Below, piece by piece: positions 8,823-16,876 of a DNA stretch of 33,565 nt (the stretch's first letter is position 1; every line of letters starts with the position of its first letter). Where the stretch lies: the NCBI GenBank assembly GCA_027485995.1, contig JAIXPW010000154.1:1-33565 (forward strand). Reading direction: 5' to 3'. The DNA is from Verrucomicrobiaceae bacterium. Lineage in GTDB: Bacteria > Verrucomicrobiota > Verrucomicrobiia > Verrucomicrobiales > Akkermansiaceae. Position numbers and translations under genes: made by a program. The notes below the pieces were generated by a model, which did not search any database, had not been told where the DNA came from, and was given only the letters and a program-made list of their open reading frames with translations.

Positions 8823-9251
8823 ATGAGCCGCCGGGAGCAATGGTTCCTCGTGCTCCTTTTTCTCGTCGGCGGGTGCTTCATGTCTGTGGCATTGATCCGC
8901 CTCGACTGGGTTCTGCATCAATCGAAGTCGTGGCCCGAGGTGGAAGGTCGGGTGGTTTCGGTGGAGCGCCGGGGTCATGACCGGGGGCTGACCTACACCT
9001 ATCAATATACATACACGGCGGACGGAAAAACGGAGAGTTCCACCAACATCGAGCTGGGTCCGGATGCAGGGTATTACCCGCTGAAAGAGGGCGATAGGGT
9101 GCTGGTCCGGCATTCACCCGGCCCAAATCCCTACGCGTTCCTCTTTAAAACCGATCTCAAGACCCTCATGCTGTTCCACGTCATCGGCTATGGCTGGATG
9201 ATAGCGGGCGGATTCGGGCTCTTCGCCCTCATGCGGCGAATTGAGAAATGA
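8823..9251 (+). CDS. DUF3592 membrane protein
   Basis: A 142-residue protein with a transmembrane helix near each end (about residues 8-28 and 112-135) enclosing a small soluble beta domain. The middle carries the DUF3592 pattern: a W-P-x-V-E-G-R-V strand, an aromatic strand YTYQYTYTADGK, and YPLKEGDRVLVRHSPGPNPYAFL. Function of the family is unknown. The frame stays open upstream to 8694, but the ATG at 8823 places the first hydrophobic helix at the N-terminus and removes a non-conserved stretch, so it is preferred. It converges with the second PIN toxin gene. Confidence 0.78.
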   Translation: MSRREQWFLVLLFLVGGCFMSVALIRLDWVLHQSKSWPEVEGRVVSVERRGHDRGLTYTYQYTYTADGKTESSTNIELGPDAGYYPLKEGDRVLVRHSPGPNPYAFLFKTDLKTLMLFHVIGYGWMIAGGFGLFALMRRIEK

Positions 9252-9314
9252 TTCTGGTGCATTGCCGGGTAGATCGGAGGCTGCCACGCCGCTCACCACG
9301 GTCATACCAGAATC
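9250..9314. repeat. Inverted repeat between convergent genes
   Basis: GATTCTGGT (9250-9258) and ACCAGAATC (9306-9314) match perfectly over 9 bp with 47 bases between. The left arm overlaps the DUF3592 stop codon. No T run flanks it. It may be a bidirectional transcription stop or the ends of a small repeat unit. Confidence 0.35.
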
Positions 9315-9336
9315 TGCCGATGCTCGTGAAGCGCGT

Positions 9337-9708
9337 TTACGGTTGGACCGCAAACGGGTTCCTCAAATCAAGCCCGACAATCTGTTTGAAGTCCTCTTCG
9401 TTGCGGGTGACCAACGGGATGTCGTATTCCAAGGCAGTCGCGGCGATGATCGCGTCGCCGAGCTTCATTTTCTTCTGCTGTCGAAGTTTGATCGCCTGCT
9501 CGATCACTCCCTCGTCCAGTGGATAAACGGGACTGGAGTTGGTGAAGTTGTGGATCGCTTGCTCTTCTTCAGGTGAAATCCTCGTGAAACCGAGTGCTTC
9601 GATCCGCGTTACACTCGCGATCGAGGCTTCCGGATGCTCGGTCCAGGAAGCAAGCCACTCTCCGCCCGGCTTGCACGCGTAGATGATGATGTTGGTGTCG
9701 AGGAGCAT
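9337..9708 (-). CDS. PIN-domain toxin (second VapC-like gene)
   Basis: A 123-residue PIN nuclease starting MLLDTNIIIYAC. Active-site acids are D4, E37, D85 and D106, in the contexts LLDTNIII, TRIEALG, LGDAIIAA and RNEEDF. The frame is open for 15 more codons to 9753, but that start would overlap the antitoxin by 41 bases and would add residues before the first PIN strand, so the ATG at 9706-9708 is chosen. It follows its antitoxin after 4 bases. It is clearly different in sequence from the PIN toxin at 793-1224. Confidence 0.88.
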   Translation of the reverse strand: MLLDTNIIIYACKPGGEWLASWTEHPEASIASVTRIEALGFTRISPEEEQAIHNFTNSSPVYPLDEGVIEQAIKLRQQKKMKLGDAIIAATALEYDIPLVTRNEEDFKQIVGLDLRNPFAVQP

Positions 9709-9712
9709 GACT

Positions 9713-10000
9713 TTAATCTCGTCCAGGCAACGGACGATCCTCCCGCATTTCACGTTGCCATGTCACTGGATCGTTGATTTCGCGATAAGGATCGAGCTTG
9801 CGGATTTCCTCCATCGCGACCTTGCGCCGGGCGATCATCTCTGGCGTGGCAGTAAGTTTCTGGCGCTTCGGTTTCTCATCCATTGATTCCACGGTCATCA
9901 AGACATGGGCTCGGCCCGGCCTCAGCCAAGTCGGCAGCGGCGATAGCAGCCTGACGCTGCCATCGACTCCGATTTCGATGTCAGTTTCCAACGTTCTCAT
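9713..10000 (-). CDS. Antitoxin partner of the second PIN toxin
   Basis: A 95-residue protein starting MRTLETDIEIGVDGSVRLL and continuing with PLPTWLRPGRAHVLMTVE. This short beta-rich start (a T-x-x-I-x-V-x-x-D-G-x-x-R strand followed by a P-G-R/H turn) is typical of a family of small proteins encoded immediately before PIN toxins. The C-terminal half is helical and charged (KLTATPEMIARRKVAMEEI) and probably binds the toxin. The open frame reaches 10207, but the upstream part is Cys/Ser/Arg-rich noise, and a promoter-like TTTACC-16-TACCAT ends 6 bases before the ATG at 9998-10000. That supports this start. Confidence 0.78.
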   Translation of the reverse strand: MRTLETDIEIGVDGSVRLLSPLPTWLRPGRAHVLMTVESMDEKPKRQKLTATPEMIARRKVAMEEIRKLDPYREINDPVTWQREMREDRPLPGRD

Positions 10001-10006
10001 GGTTGG

Positions 10007-10034
10007 ATGGTAGCTGGTTTTCCGGAGAGGTAAA
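10007..10034 (-). promoter_or_regulatory. Predicted promoter of the second toxin-antitoxin operon
   Basis: Minus-strand -35 TTTACC (10029-10034), 16-base spacer, -10 TACCAT (10007-10012), then 6 bases to the ATG. The -10 is identical to that before the EI24 gene. Transcription from here would be leaderless or nearly so. Confidence 0.4.
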
Positions 10035-10119
10035 GGGTTGATCCCTGGCTCTGATCTGCTGCAGGTCGGACAAGCGGAAGATACGGATTCGCGCGCTGGA
10101 CGACATCGATCACGGCGCG

Positions 10120-10875
10120 TCAGACCGCAGCCAAGGATGCTTCCCCAGAAACCAACCTCGCCCGCAGAGGCGAGCTTTCCCGCCGCCAGACTCTGTGGAC
10201 CATCCACGCGGTGGCGAGGAGTGGGGCGAAGAGGTTCACGACCGGAATGACGAACAGCAGGGCCAGGGTGAGTCCACCGCGCAGCATTTCATTGCGATGG
10301 GCGCGATAGAGATCCTTCGCTTCCGAGAGCGGGACATGGCGCACGGCCACCACCTGGAAATACTCGCGCGAGAGCAGGAAGGAGTTGAGCGCGGCATAGA
10401 CCACCACGTTCAGCACCGGGATGAAATAGAAGGGCAGGGCCAGCAGGTTCCAGCCGAGGCCACGCAGCAACACCCGCAAGGACGACTGGATCTGCTCGCG
10501 GATGGGAACCTTTCGCGGCACCGGAGTGGACGGGTAGTGGCGACGCTCGATGCGATCCGCCAAAGGCTCCAGGAACGCCCCGGCCACGGCGGTCACGAGG
10601 AGCGGAAAGGTGAACCAGCCGATCACCAGCACGAGGATCGATCCCACCCCGCCGAGCATCCATTCGTCCAAACGGGTTTTCGCCAGCCAACCGTGGTGCA
10701 GCCAGTCCAGCTTTCCGATGAGCCACCAGGCCAGCCAGGCGAATCCGAAGAAGATCAAGGCCGATCCCAAGAGCCCTAACAGCATGACTCCCCAGGCGAA
10801 GGGCTCGCGGAGCACTCCGAAGGCGAGGCCCAGATCGCCGATCTCGCGTTTCACGGTTCCGGTGGGGGATGGCAT
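10120..10875 (-). CDS. EI24 domain membrane protein (CysZ-like)
   Basis: A 251-residue polytopic membrane protein. Hydrophobic segments lie at about residues 28-52, 75-100, 140-168 and 198-222, with the EI24-type segment LGWNLLALPFYFIPVLNVV followed by NSFLLSREYFQ. The bacterial members include CysZ, a sulfate-uptake protein, but no cys genes are nearby, so the substrate is open. A promoter-like TTGCCT-16-TACCAT (minus) lies 8 bases before the ATG. It lies just downstream of fdhD on the same strand (27-base gap), so read-through from fdhD is possible. Confidence 0.85.
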   Translation of the reverse strand: MPSPTGTVKREIGDLGLAFGVLREPFAWGVMLLGLLGSALIFFGFAWLAWWLIGKLDWLHHGWLAKTRLDEWMLGGVGSILVLVIGWFTFPLLVTAVAGAFLEPLADRIERRHYPSTPVPRKVPIREQIQSSLRVLLRGLGWNLLALPFYFIPVLNVVVYAALNSFLLSREYFQVVAVRHVPLSEAKDLYRAHRNEMLRGGLTLALLFVIPVVNLFAPLLATAWMVHRVWRRESSPLRARLVSGEASLAAV

Positions 10876-10883
10876 GGGGATGG

Positions 10884-10911
10884 ATGGTATTCGGAAATGC
10901 GATCAAGGCAA
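10884..10911 (-). promoter_or_regulatory. Predicted promoter of the EI24 gene
   Basis: Minus-strand -35 TTGCCT (10906-10911), 16-base spacer, -10 TACCAT (10884-10889), 8 bases to the ATG. The -35 lies within the last codons of fdhD. Confidence 0.4.
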
Positions 10912-11682
10912 AGCGCTTCCATTCAAACGTTCGGCACCTGAGTAAACATTGAAACCCGGAGGACGAAGGAAGGCGACGAGGGTTTGGTTGGATTGCTTCG
11001 CGAACTCGATCGCCAGCGACGAAGGCGCGGACACCGCCGCGACCATCGGGATGCCCGCTGCGAGGGCCTTCTGCATGACCTCGAAGGAGATGCGACCGGA
11101 GACGAGCAGGAAGGAATCTGTTAGATCGAACTCATCCAACAAGGCGCGACCGATGACCTTGTCCACGGCATTGTGCCGGCCTACATCCTCGTGGATCGCA
11201 AGCAGTTCGCCGCTGCGGCTGAAGAGTCCACAGCCATGTAGGCCGCCGGTGGAGTTGAAGGTGATCTGCTTCTCGCGCAACAGATCAGGAGCGGCGAGCA
11301 TCACGCTGCGATCAAACGTCGGCCCGTCTTTCACGACCACCTGTTCTCCCATCACCGCGTCGATCGTGGCCTTTCCGCAAATGCCGCAAGAGGAGGCGCT
11401 GAAGAGATTCCGGGAAAGGCGGGTGACATCCCATTCGACCTCGTCTGTTAGAAAGACCAGCGCGTGGTTGGCTTCGATCACGAGCTTCCGGATCTCCGCC
11501 CTGAAACGAATGATGCCCTCGGTCTTCAGGAAGCCGGTCACCAGCACCTCGTCCTCGCCCGGCGTGCGCATCAGTACCGCGACCGGATGGCCGTCGATGG
11601 TGATCTGCAGTGGTTCCTCCACCGCGACGCGATCCAGCTTCGACTCGCCGCTGGCGGTGATGAGGCTCACGGATTGATCCAT
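10903..11682 (-). CDS. fdhD: Formate dehydrogenase accessory sulfurtransferase FdhD
   Basis: FdhD moves sulfur from a cysteine desulfurase to the bis-MGD cofactor of formate-dehydrogenase-like enzymes, which makes them active. The 259-residue protein has the conserved catalytic loop C99-GI-C102-GK. It also has the family blocks EDEVLVTGFLKTEGI, FNSTGGLHGCGLF, HEDVGRHNAVDKVIG, and SGRISFEVMQKALAAGIP. Length is normal. Its likely client in this window is the YdeP-type oxidoreductase at 2949-5228. It is divergent from the VTT gene. A TTGACG hexamer stands about 35 bases upstream of its ATG at the -35 position, but the -10 is poor. Two CTGTTAGA octamers fall inside, encoding CTA-ACA codons. Confidence 0.95.
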   Translation of the reverse strand: MDQSVSLITASGESKLDRVAVEEPLQITIDGHPVAVLMRTPGEDEVLVTGFLKTEGIIRFRAEIRKLVIEANHALVFLTDEVEWDVTRLSRNLFSASSCGICGKATIDAVMGEQVVVKDGPTFDRSVMLAAPDLLREKQITFNSTGGLHGCGLFSRSGELLAIHEDVGRHNAVDKVIGRALLDEFDLTDSFLLVSGRISFEVMQKALAAGIPMVAAVSAPSSLAIEFAKQSNQTLVAFLRPPGFNVYSGAERLNGSALP

Positions 11683-11717
11683 GTCCCATTCCGCGCACCG
11701 GAACTTGCCGCCGTCAA

Positions 11718-12359
11718 ATGGAAGGCCATCATTCGCCTGTGCGGGTCCTCTGGTTTTTCATCGCCTTCGCCGTCCTGACGCTCCTCACCTGGGGCCTCTG
11801 GGGGGGAGGCTTTGACTCGAGATTCGGCTTCGATGGCACGGTGGCGTGGATGCAGTCGCAACCGCTCTGGGGCGGACTCGGCGGCGTGGGCCTGCTGATT
11901 GCGGACATCCTGATGCCTGTGCCGGGAACCGTGGTGATGTCGGCCCTCGGTTACGCCTACGGACCGCTGCTGGGTGGAGTTTTCGCCACCGCCGGCACGC
12001 TCGGAGCAGGGCTTGCGGGTTACGGGCTCGGACGGGTCCTCAACGAGAAGACGGCTCGACGTTTCCTCGGCGATACGGACTTTGAAAAGGGTCGAGCTCT
12101 ATTCACCAAAGGCGGCGGCTGGATGGTCTCGCTTTCCCGGTCGCTGCCGATCCTGCCGGAAGCGGTGGCCGTGACCGCCGGGCTGGTGCGCATGCCCTTC
12201 GGACGCTTTTGCGTGTCGTTGGTCTGCGGTTGCGTCCCGCTGGGCTTCACCTTCGCCTGGATCGGAGCCAGCGGCCACGACACCCCCGGCATGGCGATCG
12301 CGCTCAGCATCCTCGTCCCCGCCTTGCTCTGGTTCGCGGCGAAGAGGCTGATGAAATGA
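11718..12359 (+). CDS. VTT-domain (DedA/TVP38-like) membrane protein
   Basis: A polytopic inner-membrane protein of 213 residues. It has the VTT (SNARE-associated/DedA) core: GLLIADILMPVPGTVVMSALGYAYG, where the glycine/proline re-entrant segment is visible, then GAGLAGYGLGRVLNEK and a second re-entrant-type segment SRSLPILPEAVAVTAGLVRMP. Related proteins scramble or flip lipids. The ATG at 11718 is given, but a GTG at 11739 (VRVLWFFIAF) is a serious alternative. A TTGCCG-16-CATCAT pair (11705-11732) sits 6 bases before that GTG, and it would remove six hydrophilic residues plus the initiator before the first helix. It is divergent from fdhD by 35 bases. Confidence 0.85.
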   Translation: MEGHHSPVRVLWFFIAFAVLTLLTWGLWGGGFDSRFGFDGTVAWMQSQPLWGGLGGVGLLIADILMPVPGTVVMSALGYAYGPLLGGVFATAGTLGAGLAGYGLGRVLNEKTARRFLGDTDFEKGRALFTKGGGWMVSLSRSLPILPEAVAVTAGLVRMPFGRFCVSLVCGCVPLGFTFAWIGASGHDTPGMAIALSILVPALLWFAAKRLMK

Positions 12360-13089
12360 GGGCGGATCGAACCGTTTCATTGCATAGCCATCCCTGATTG
12401 AACAAAGGGTGCCGAAAGAGTCCCTGACGATCCACGATGCGTTAGATGCCGGGTTTGATCCGCCGTTCATGGACGGGTCGGAGGACCCGGGGGCGCGTCA
12501 ACGATCCCTTTTCGCTCCAGTGGAGTGACGTCGTCGCCACCGGCGCTGAAGTGACCAGGGTCCGAAGAGCATGGCCTTCACGCCAGGCCTCCTGGCAGAA
12601 GTCCGGCACCTCGACTTCTGCAAAGCGGGTCAAACGACATACCGCTTCTCGATCGCCGCCTGGCGTCGATCTTCGAAAGGAACGATGCCGGGGAATCGGA
12701 TAAGACAAGGCATTCGGCGGTTGGATGGCCGGCAACCCCATCGCCAGGTGATTGCGCCCCATGATGAGCATGAAGCGCCGATCTCAAGCTTCCGGCGTAA
12801 ACCCTGCGGGGGATCCATTGTAGACAAACGAGAATGCTCATCGAAGCCACTGCAGTGGTTTTGTGGCGCAATCATCATTTCAGGCAAGCTGGCGCTGCTT
12901 TCTGGTCGTCCAGCCCGGGCTCATGACTTCGAGCCGCTTGCGGCTGTTTCAAGAACCTCCTTCTGGGGCGCTTTGCCGACCTCGTGAGGTGAGTGGAGGA
13001 TTTCAACTGTTCAACGAAACGCCACCAGTTCCAGTTTGAAGCCTCTGGAAAGCAGTGCGTAAGTGAGCACCGATAAAACCCTCAGCCTA
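12360..13089. other. Long region without a convincing gene
   Basis: About 730 bases between the VTT gene and the calcium-repeat secreted protein. Open frames on both strands give Arg/Ser/Pro-rich products with no recognisable domain. It contains one GTTAGA core (12440-12445), an AGCCGCTTGCGGCT hairpin near 12932-12945, and a possible promoter TTGAAG-18-TAAGTG (about 13036-13065) for the next gene. It may be a decayed gene, an untranslated RNA or a long leader; I cannot decide from sequence alone. Confidence 0.4.
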
Positions 13090-15279
13090 ATGAAAACCCA
13101 GATATACCGAGGCTTGGCGCTTGGCCTCTTCATGATCCGAGCCGCTTCGGCGCAAACCACCGTGAACTATTCCGACACCGCCGGAGAGGTCGCGGTGCCC
13201 GGCAGCCCCTTCCCCCACCTCGACATCACGTCGGTGGATGTGACCGTGAATGCGGCCGCGACCACGATCACCTTCAAGATCAACCTCGCTGGGGATCCTT
13301 CGACGACGACTTGGGGAAAGTACTGCGTCGCCCTTCGCTCGAATCCGATTGGAGGCGATGCCGCAGGAAACGGATGGAGCCGCCCGATCGCCTTTTCCTC
13401 CGCCATGACCCACTGGCTAGGAAGCTGGGTGGACAATGGGACGCCACCCGCCAACGGCCAGGTCTTCACCTACTCGGGCGCCAGTTGGTCCGGCGGGGCC
13501 TTTCAAACCGTGACCCGTGATTCCTCCTCGGTCAGCATCACGGTCCCTGTGGGCAGCTTGTCCCTGGATGCAGGGGAAACCTTCACCTTCGATGTTTACA
13601 CCACAGCCGGCGGGGGCGGTGATGGGGCGGTGGACGCGCTTTCCGCAGCCACCTCCTCCATCAGCAACTGGGGCAGTTCGTTCACTACGACCGCACCTCT
13701 TTCCTTCACGATGCCGGGAACGCCTGGCATCCCGAGCACCTGGCTCAACACCTATTTCACCCCGACCGAGGTCGCCCAGCGCCCGGGTGGCCCTGCGGCC
13801 GACGGAGCCGATCCTGATGGCGACACCCTGACCAACCTCTTCGAATACCAGATCGGCACGAGCCCCAAGAAGAAGGACACCGACAACGACGGCCTGAACG
13901 ACAACATCGAGACCGCCTCCGCGACCTACGTCAGCATCACCAATCCCGGCACCTCTCCGACCAACGCGGATACGGATGGCGATGGTTACAATGATGGTGA
14001 GGAAGCCGATGGCAGCGCGCTTGGTTACGAGTCGAATCCGCTTGTTTACAACTTCACCCAGGGCCTTGTGATCGCAGGCAGCTTCACCACTCCCGCATGG
14101 GACCCGACCGGAAATCTGACGGGTGTGTTTTTCACCGATCCGGTCGATCAGACCCTGACGGGCCAGTATCAATACACGCTGGATTTCAATTTCCGGAGCC
14201 CGTCCTCCTTTGCCCACAAGTTCACCAATGCCACGAACTGGTCCACTCCCGGTCACGTGAACTGGGGTTCCGGGCCCACCGCTGGCACTGCGGTCAGAAA
14301 TGGTGGTGACATCAACCGCACGGCCAATGCCACCGGGTTCCATCGCTTCTTCTTCGATACCCGCACCGGAATCAACACCTTCGAGAGGACCGTTTACCCC
14401 AGTCAGTCGGCCTTCCTTAGCGCCTACAGCCTCGGTGCTGGTGGGGACTTCGATGGTGATGGTGTGACCAACGGCAACGAGTTCACCGCCAACACCGACC
14501 CCACCAATGCCGACAGCGATGCCGACGGAATCAATGATGCCGCAGACGCCCAGCCCCTCATCGCCACCCGCAACGTCGTGTTCCAGGTCAACATGACCGT
14601 GGCCACCGCCAAGGGCCGATTCAATCCATCCACCAACACGGTGAAAGTGGTCGGTCAGTTCGATGGTCCCTGGAGCACCGCTGGCGGCATCACCTTGGAC
14701 GATTTGGATTCGGACGGAATCTACACCGGCACGTACGCGGCTTCTGGCGCGACCGGTTCCTCGTTCGGTGACTACAAGTTCTACATCCCGGGCGGCAATC
14801 CGGACAGCTATGAATCCTCGTCGAACCGCAGCTTCACGCTGGCCAGTGGTTCGACCCAGACGCTTCCGGTGGTCTTCTTCAACAACGACTCCACGCTTCC
14901 AGGCGGCTATTCTGATTGGGCCGCCACCACCTATGGCCTCTCCGGTCCCTCGGCGGATCGAGCTGCGGATCCGGATGGCGATGGATTCCCGAATGTCCAG
15001 GAGTTCCTGTTCGGCACCAGCCCGATCGCGAGCAGCGGCTCCTTGTCCCAGGTAAGCCAGAGCGGCGGAAACCTGCTCATCACCTGGTTCCAGCGCAGCA
15101 CCGGTTCCAGCACCTACAACCTGCAGGAAAGCCCCGATCTTGGAGCTTGGAATCCGGCCAACGCCACACCTTCCATTTCCAGCAACCAGAGTGGAGCCCC
15201 GAGCGGGTACCAGCGGATGGAGGCACTCATCCCGATCACCGGCGGCAGCAAGTTTGTCCGTGTCGCCGGGACCGAATGA
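13090..15279 (+). CDS. Secreted protein with thrombospondin type 3-like calcium repeats
   Basis: An exported 729-residue protein with signal peptide MKTQIYRGLALGLFMIRAASAQ. The ATG at 13090 is preferred to the in-frame GTG at 13063 because it starts the signal peptide. The N-terminal 200 residues are a beta-rich Ser/Thr domain. Calcium-binding DxDxDG-type motifs occur near residues 240 (DPDGDTLTN), 262 (DTDNDGLND), 293 (DTDGDGYND), 453 (DFDGDGVTN), 473 (DSDADGIND) and 625 (DPDGDGFPN). A region about 492-590 resembles starch-binding/E-set domains (GQFDGPWS, DSDGIYTGTY). The C-terminal 80 residues (TYNLQESPDLGAW) resemble a module common at the ends of verrucomicrobial secreted proteins. The role is probably surface binding of polysaccharide. 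Confidence 0.8.
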   Translation: MKTQIYRGLALGLFMIRAASAQTTVNYSDTAGEVAVPGSPFPHLDITSVDVTVNAAATTITFKINLAGDPSTTTWGKYCVALRSNPIGGDAAGNGWSRPIAFSSAMTHWLGSWVDNGTPPANGQVFTYSGASWSGGAFQTVTRDSSSVSITVPVGSLSLDAGETFTFDVYTTAGGGGDGAVDALSAATSSISNWGSSFTTTAPLSFTMPGTPGIPSTWLNTYFTPTEVAQRPGGPAADGADPDGDTLTNLFEYQIGTSPKKKDTDNDGLNDNIETASATYVSITNPGTSPTNADTDGDGYNDGEEADGSALGYESNPLVYNFTQGLVIAGSFTTPAWDPTGNLTGVFFTDPVDQTLTGQYQYTLDFNFRSPSSFAHKFTNATNWSTPGHVNWGSGPTAGTAVRNGGDINRTANATGFHRFFFDTRTGINTFERTVYPSQSAFLSAYSLGAGGDFDGDGVTNGNEFTANTDPTNADSDADGINDAADAQPLIATRNVVFQVNMTVATAKGRFNPSTNTVKVVGQFDGPWSTAGGITLDDLDSDGIYTGTYAASGATGSSFGDYKFYIPGGNPDSYESSSNRSFTLASGSTQTLPVVFFNNDSTLPGGYSDWAATTYGLSGPSADRAADPDGDGFPNVQEFLFGTSPIASSGSLSQVSQSGGNLLITWFQRSTGSSTYNLQESPDLGAWNPANATPSISSNQSGAPSGYQRMEALIPITGGSKFVRVAGTE

Positions 15280-15299
15280 TTCACCATCAATCATGATTC

Positions 15300-15335
15300 A
15301 AGCCCCTTTCCGGCCAGCCGGGGAGGGGCTTTTTG
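15300..15335 (+). terminator. Intrinsic terminator of the calcium-repeat protein gene
   Basis: AAGCCCCT (15300-15307) pairs with AGGGGCTT (15324-15331), with a smaller CCGG(C)/(G)CCGG stem inside, followed by a T run (15330-15334). It starts 20 bases after the stop codon. The minus side lacks a T run, so it serves the plus-strand gene only, although the DUF1501 gene converges from the other side. Confidence 0.85.
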
Positions 15336-15339
15336 TTCC

Positions 15340-16824
15340 TCAGGCGATGAGGTCCCTCACCACCTTGCTGCCTGGCTTGGTGATGTTGGTGAGCCGTTGG
15401 TTCACACCCTGGGTGGGATAGGTGAACTTCTCGTGATCGAAGCCTAACAGCTGCAGCACGGTCGCGTGGAAATCGTGGACGCTGACCTTGTTGGTCATCG
15501 CCTCGTAGCCGATCGGATCCGTTTCCCCGTATGAAAATCCCGGCTTCACGCCACCGCCGGCCATCCAGAGGGAAAAGGCGCTCGGATGGTGGTCGCGGCC
15601 GACGAAGGGACCATTCACGCCGCCACGGTTCTCCTTCATCGGAGTGCGACCGAACTCACCGCTCCAGATCACCAGTGTTTCCTCCAACAATCCGCGCTGC
15701 TTGAGATCCTTGAGCAGGGCCGCGATCGGCTGGTCGATCTGCTTGCACTTGTTGACGAAGGAGTTCTTGAGGTCGTCCCCCGCGCTGGTGCCGTGCGAGT
15801 CCCAGCCCCAGTCAAAGAGCTGGATGTAGCGCACTCCGCGCTCGGCCAGACGTCGAGCGACGAGGCAGTTGTTGGCAAAGGATTCCTGTCCTGGCTGGGT
15901 GCCGTACATCTGGTGCGTGGCGGCGGACTCCTGCTTGATGTCGAAGGCGTCCGATCCATGGACCTGCATCCGGTAGGCCATTTCATACTGCGCGATGCGG
16001 GTGACCGTTTCCGGATCTCCGGCGTCCTTGGCGATGCGTTCGTTGATCTTGGAAAGCGTGTCGAGCGTGCGTCTCCGCATCGAGCTGCTGACGCCGTCGG
16101 GATTCGCGAGATAGAGCACCGGATCGCCCTGTGAGCGGCACTGCACGCCTTGATAAACGGAGGGCAGATAGCCGGAGCCCCAGACCGACTTGCCGGCATC
16201 GGGGTTGTTGCCGCCGGAGGTGAGCACGATGAAGCCAGGCAGGTTGTTGTTTTCCGAGCCGAGACCATAGGTGGCCCAGGCTCCCATCGACGGATTGCCA
16301 AGGTTCTGGCTGCCAGTGTGGACCAGAAGCTGGGCCGGTCCGTGGTTGAACTGGTCGGTGTACATCGACTTCACGATGCACATCTCGTCGATCATCGTTT
16401 CCAGATTCGGCAAGCGATCGGAAATCCACTGCCCGCTCTTTCCCGCTAGGTGGAAGGGAAACTGCGAGCCGAGCATTTTCGGCACGCCCTGGATGAAAGC
16501 GAATTGCTTGCCCGCGAGGAACTCCTGCGGGCACTCCTTGCCGTCGAGCTTGGTCAGCTCCGGCTTGTGGTCGAAGAGTTCCAACTGGCTCGGAGATCCA
16601 GCCATGTGCAAGTAGATCACCCGCTTCGCCTTGGCGGCGAATTGCGGCAGATCCGGCGCGAAGGGATTGGAAGGATCCTTCAACAAAGGTCCGGCCGAGC
16701 CCCAAGCGCGATTGCCCTGACTGGCCAGCCACAAGGCCCCGAGCCCGACGCCACAGCGGCTGAGGAAATGTCGCCGCGTGAGATGCTGGGCGCGGTCGTG
16801 TTGGAGCTGTTGGAAAAAGTTCAT
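15340..16824 (-). CDS. DUF1501 domain protein (twin-arginine signal)
   Basis: An exported protein of 494 residues. The N-terminus has a twin-arginine signal, LTRRHFLSRCGVGLGALWLAS, indicating Tat export of a folded protein. The body is DUF1501, related to the alkaline-phosphatase/sulfatase fold: KRVIYLHMAGSPSQLELFDHKP, later LFDWGWDSHGTS, VIWSGEFGRTPM and GRDHHPSAFSLWMAGGG, with His/Asp residues suited to metal binding. In Planctomycetes and Verrucomicrobia these genes usually sit beside PSD1-type genes, as here, and the pair is thought to act in polymer breakdown, though no reaction is proven. Here the pair is split by a 497-bp unit carrying a four-helix-bundle gene, which ends 9 bases before this ATG. 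Confidence 0.92.
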   Translation of the reverse strand: MNFFQQLQHDRAQHLTRRHFLSRCGVGLGALWLASQGNRAWGSAGPLLKDPSNPFAPDLPQFAAKAKRVIYLHMAGSPSQLELFDHKPELTKLDGKECPQEFLAGKQFAFIQGVPKMLGSQFPFHLAGKSGQWISDRLPNLETMIDEMCIVKSMYTDQFNHGPAQLLVHTGSQNLGNPSMGAWATYGLGSENNNLPGFIVLTSGGNNPDAGKSVWGSGYLPSVYQGVQCRSQGDPVLYLANPDGVSSSMRRRTLDTLSKINERIAKDAGDPETVTRIAQYEMAYRMQVHGSDAFDIKQESAATHQMYGTQPGQESFANNCLVARRLAERGVRYIQLFDWGWDSHGTSAGDDLKNSFVNKCKQIDQPIAALLKDLKQRGLLEETLVIWSGEFGRTPMKENRGGVNGPFVGRDHHPSAFSLWMAGGGVKPGFSYGETDPIGYEAMTNKVSVHDFHATVLQLLGFDHEKFTYPTQGVNQRLTNITKPGSKVVRDLIA

Positions 16825-16833
16825 GGATGGAAT

Positions 16834-16865
16834 GAATGACGAATTTCGAATTTCCGAATGACGAA
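16834..16865. repeat. Left 32-bp inverted repeat arm of the S23 unit
   Basis: This arm matches the reverse complement of 17299-17330 at 30 of 32 positions. Internally it reads as GAA-led heptads (GAATGAC, GAATTTC, GAATTTC, then CGAATGAC and GAA). It lies between the S23 stop codon and the DUF1501 ATG. Confidence 0.85.
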
Positions 16866-16876
16866 GAAGATTGCCC

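Noticed and set aside
12442..12771. 109-codon frame on minus in the long intergenic stretch
   Set aside because: The product is Arg/Ser/Pro-rich, has no domain or start signal, and competing frames of similar length exist on plus.
13417..15294. Long open frame on minus (625 codons) opposite the calcium-repeat protein
   Set aside because: The plus frame has a signal peptide, DxDxDG motifs and a terminator. The minus frame is a Val/Gly/Ile-rich mirror of the Asp/Gly/Asn repeats.
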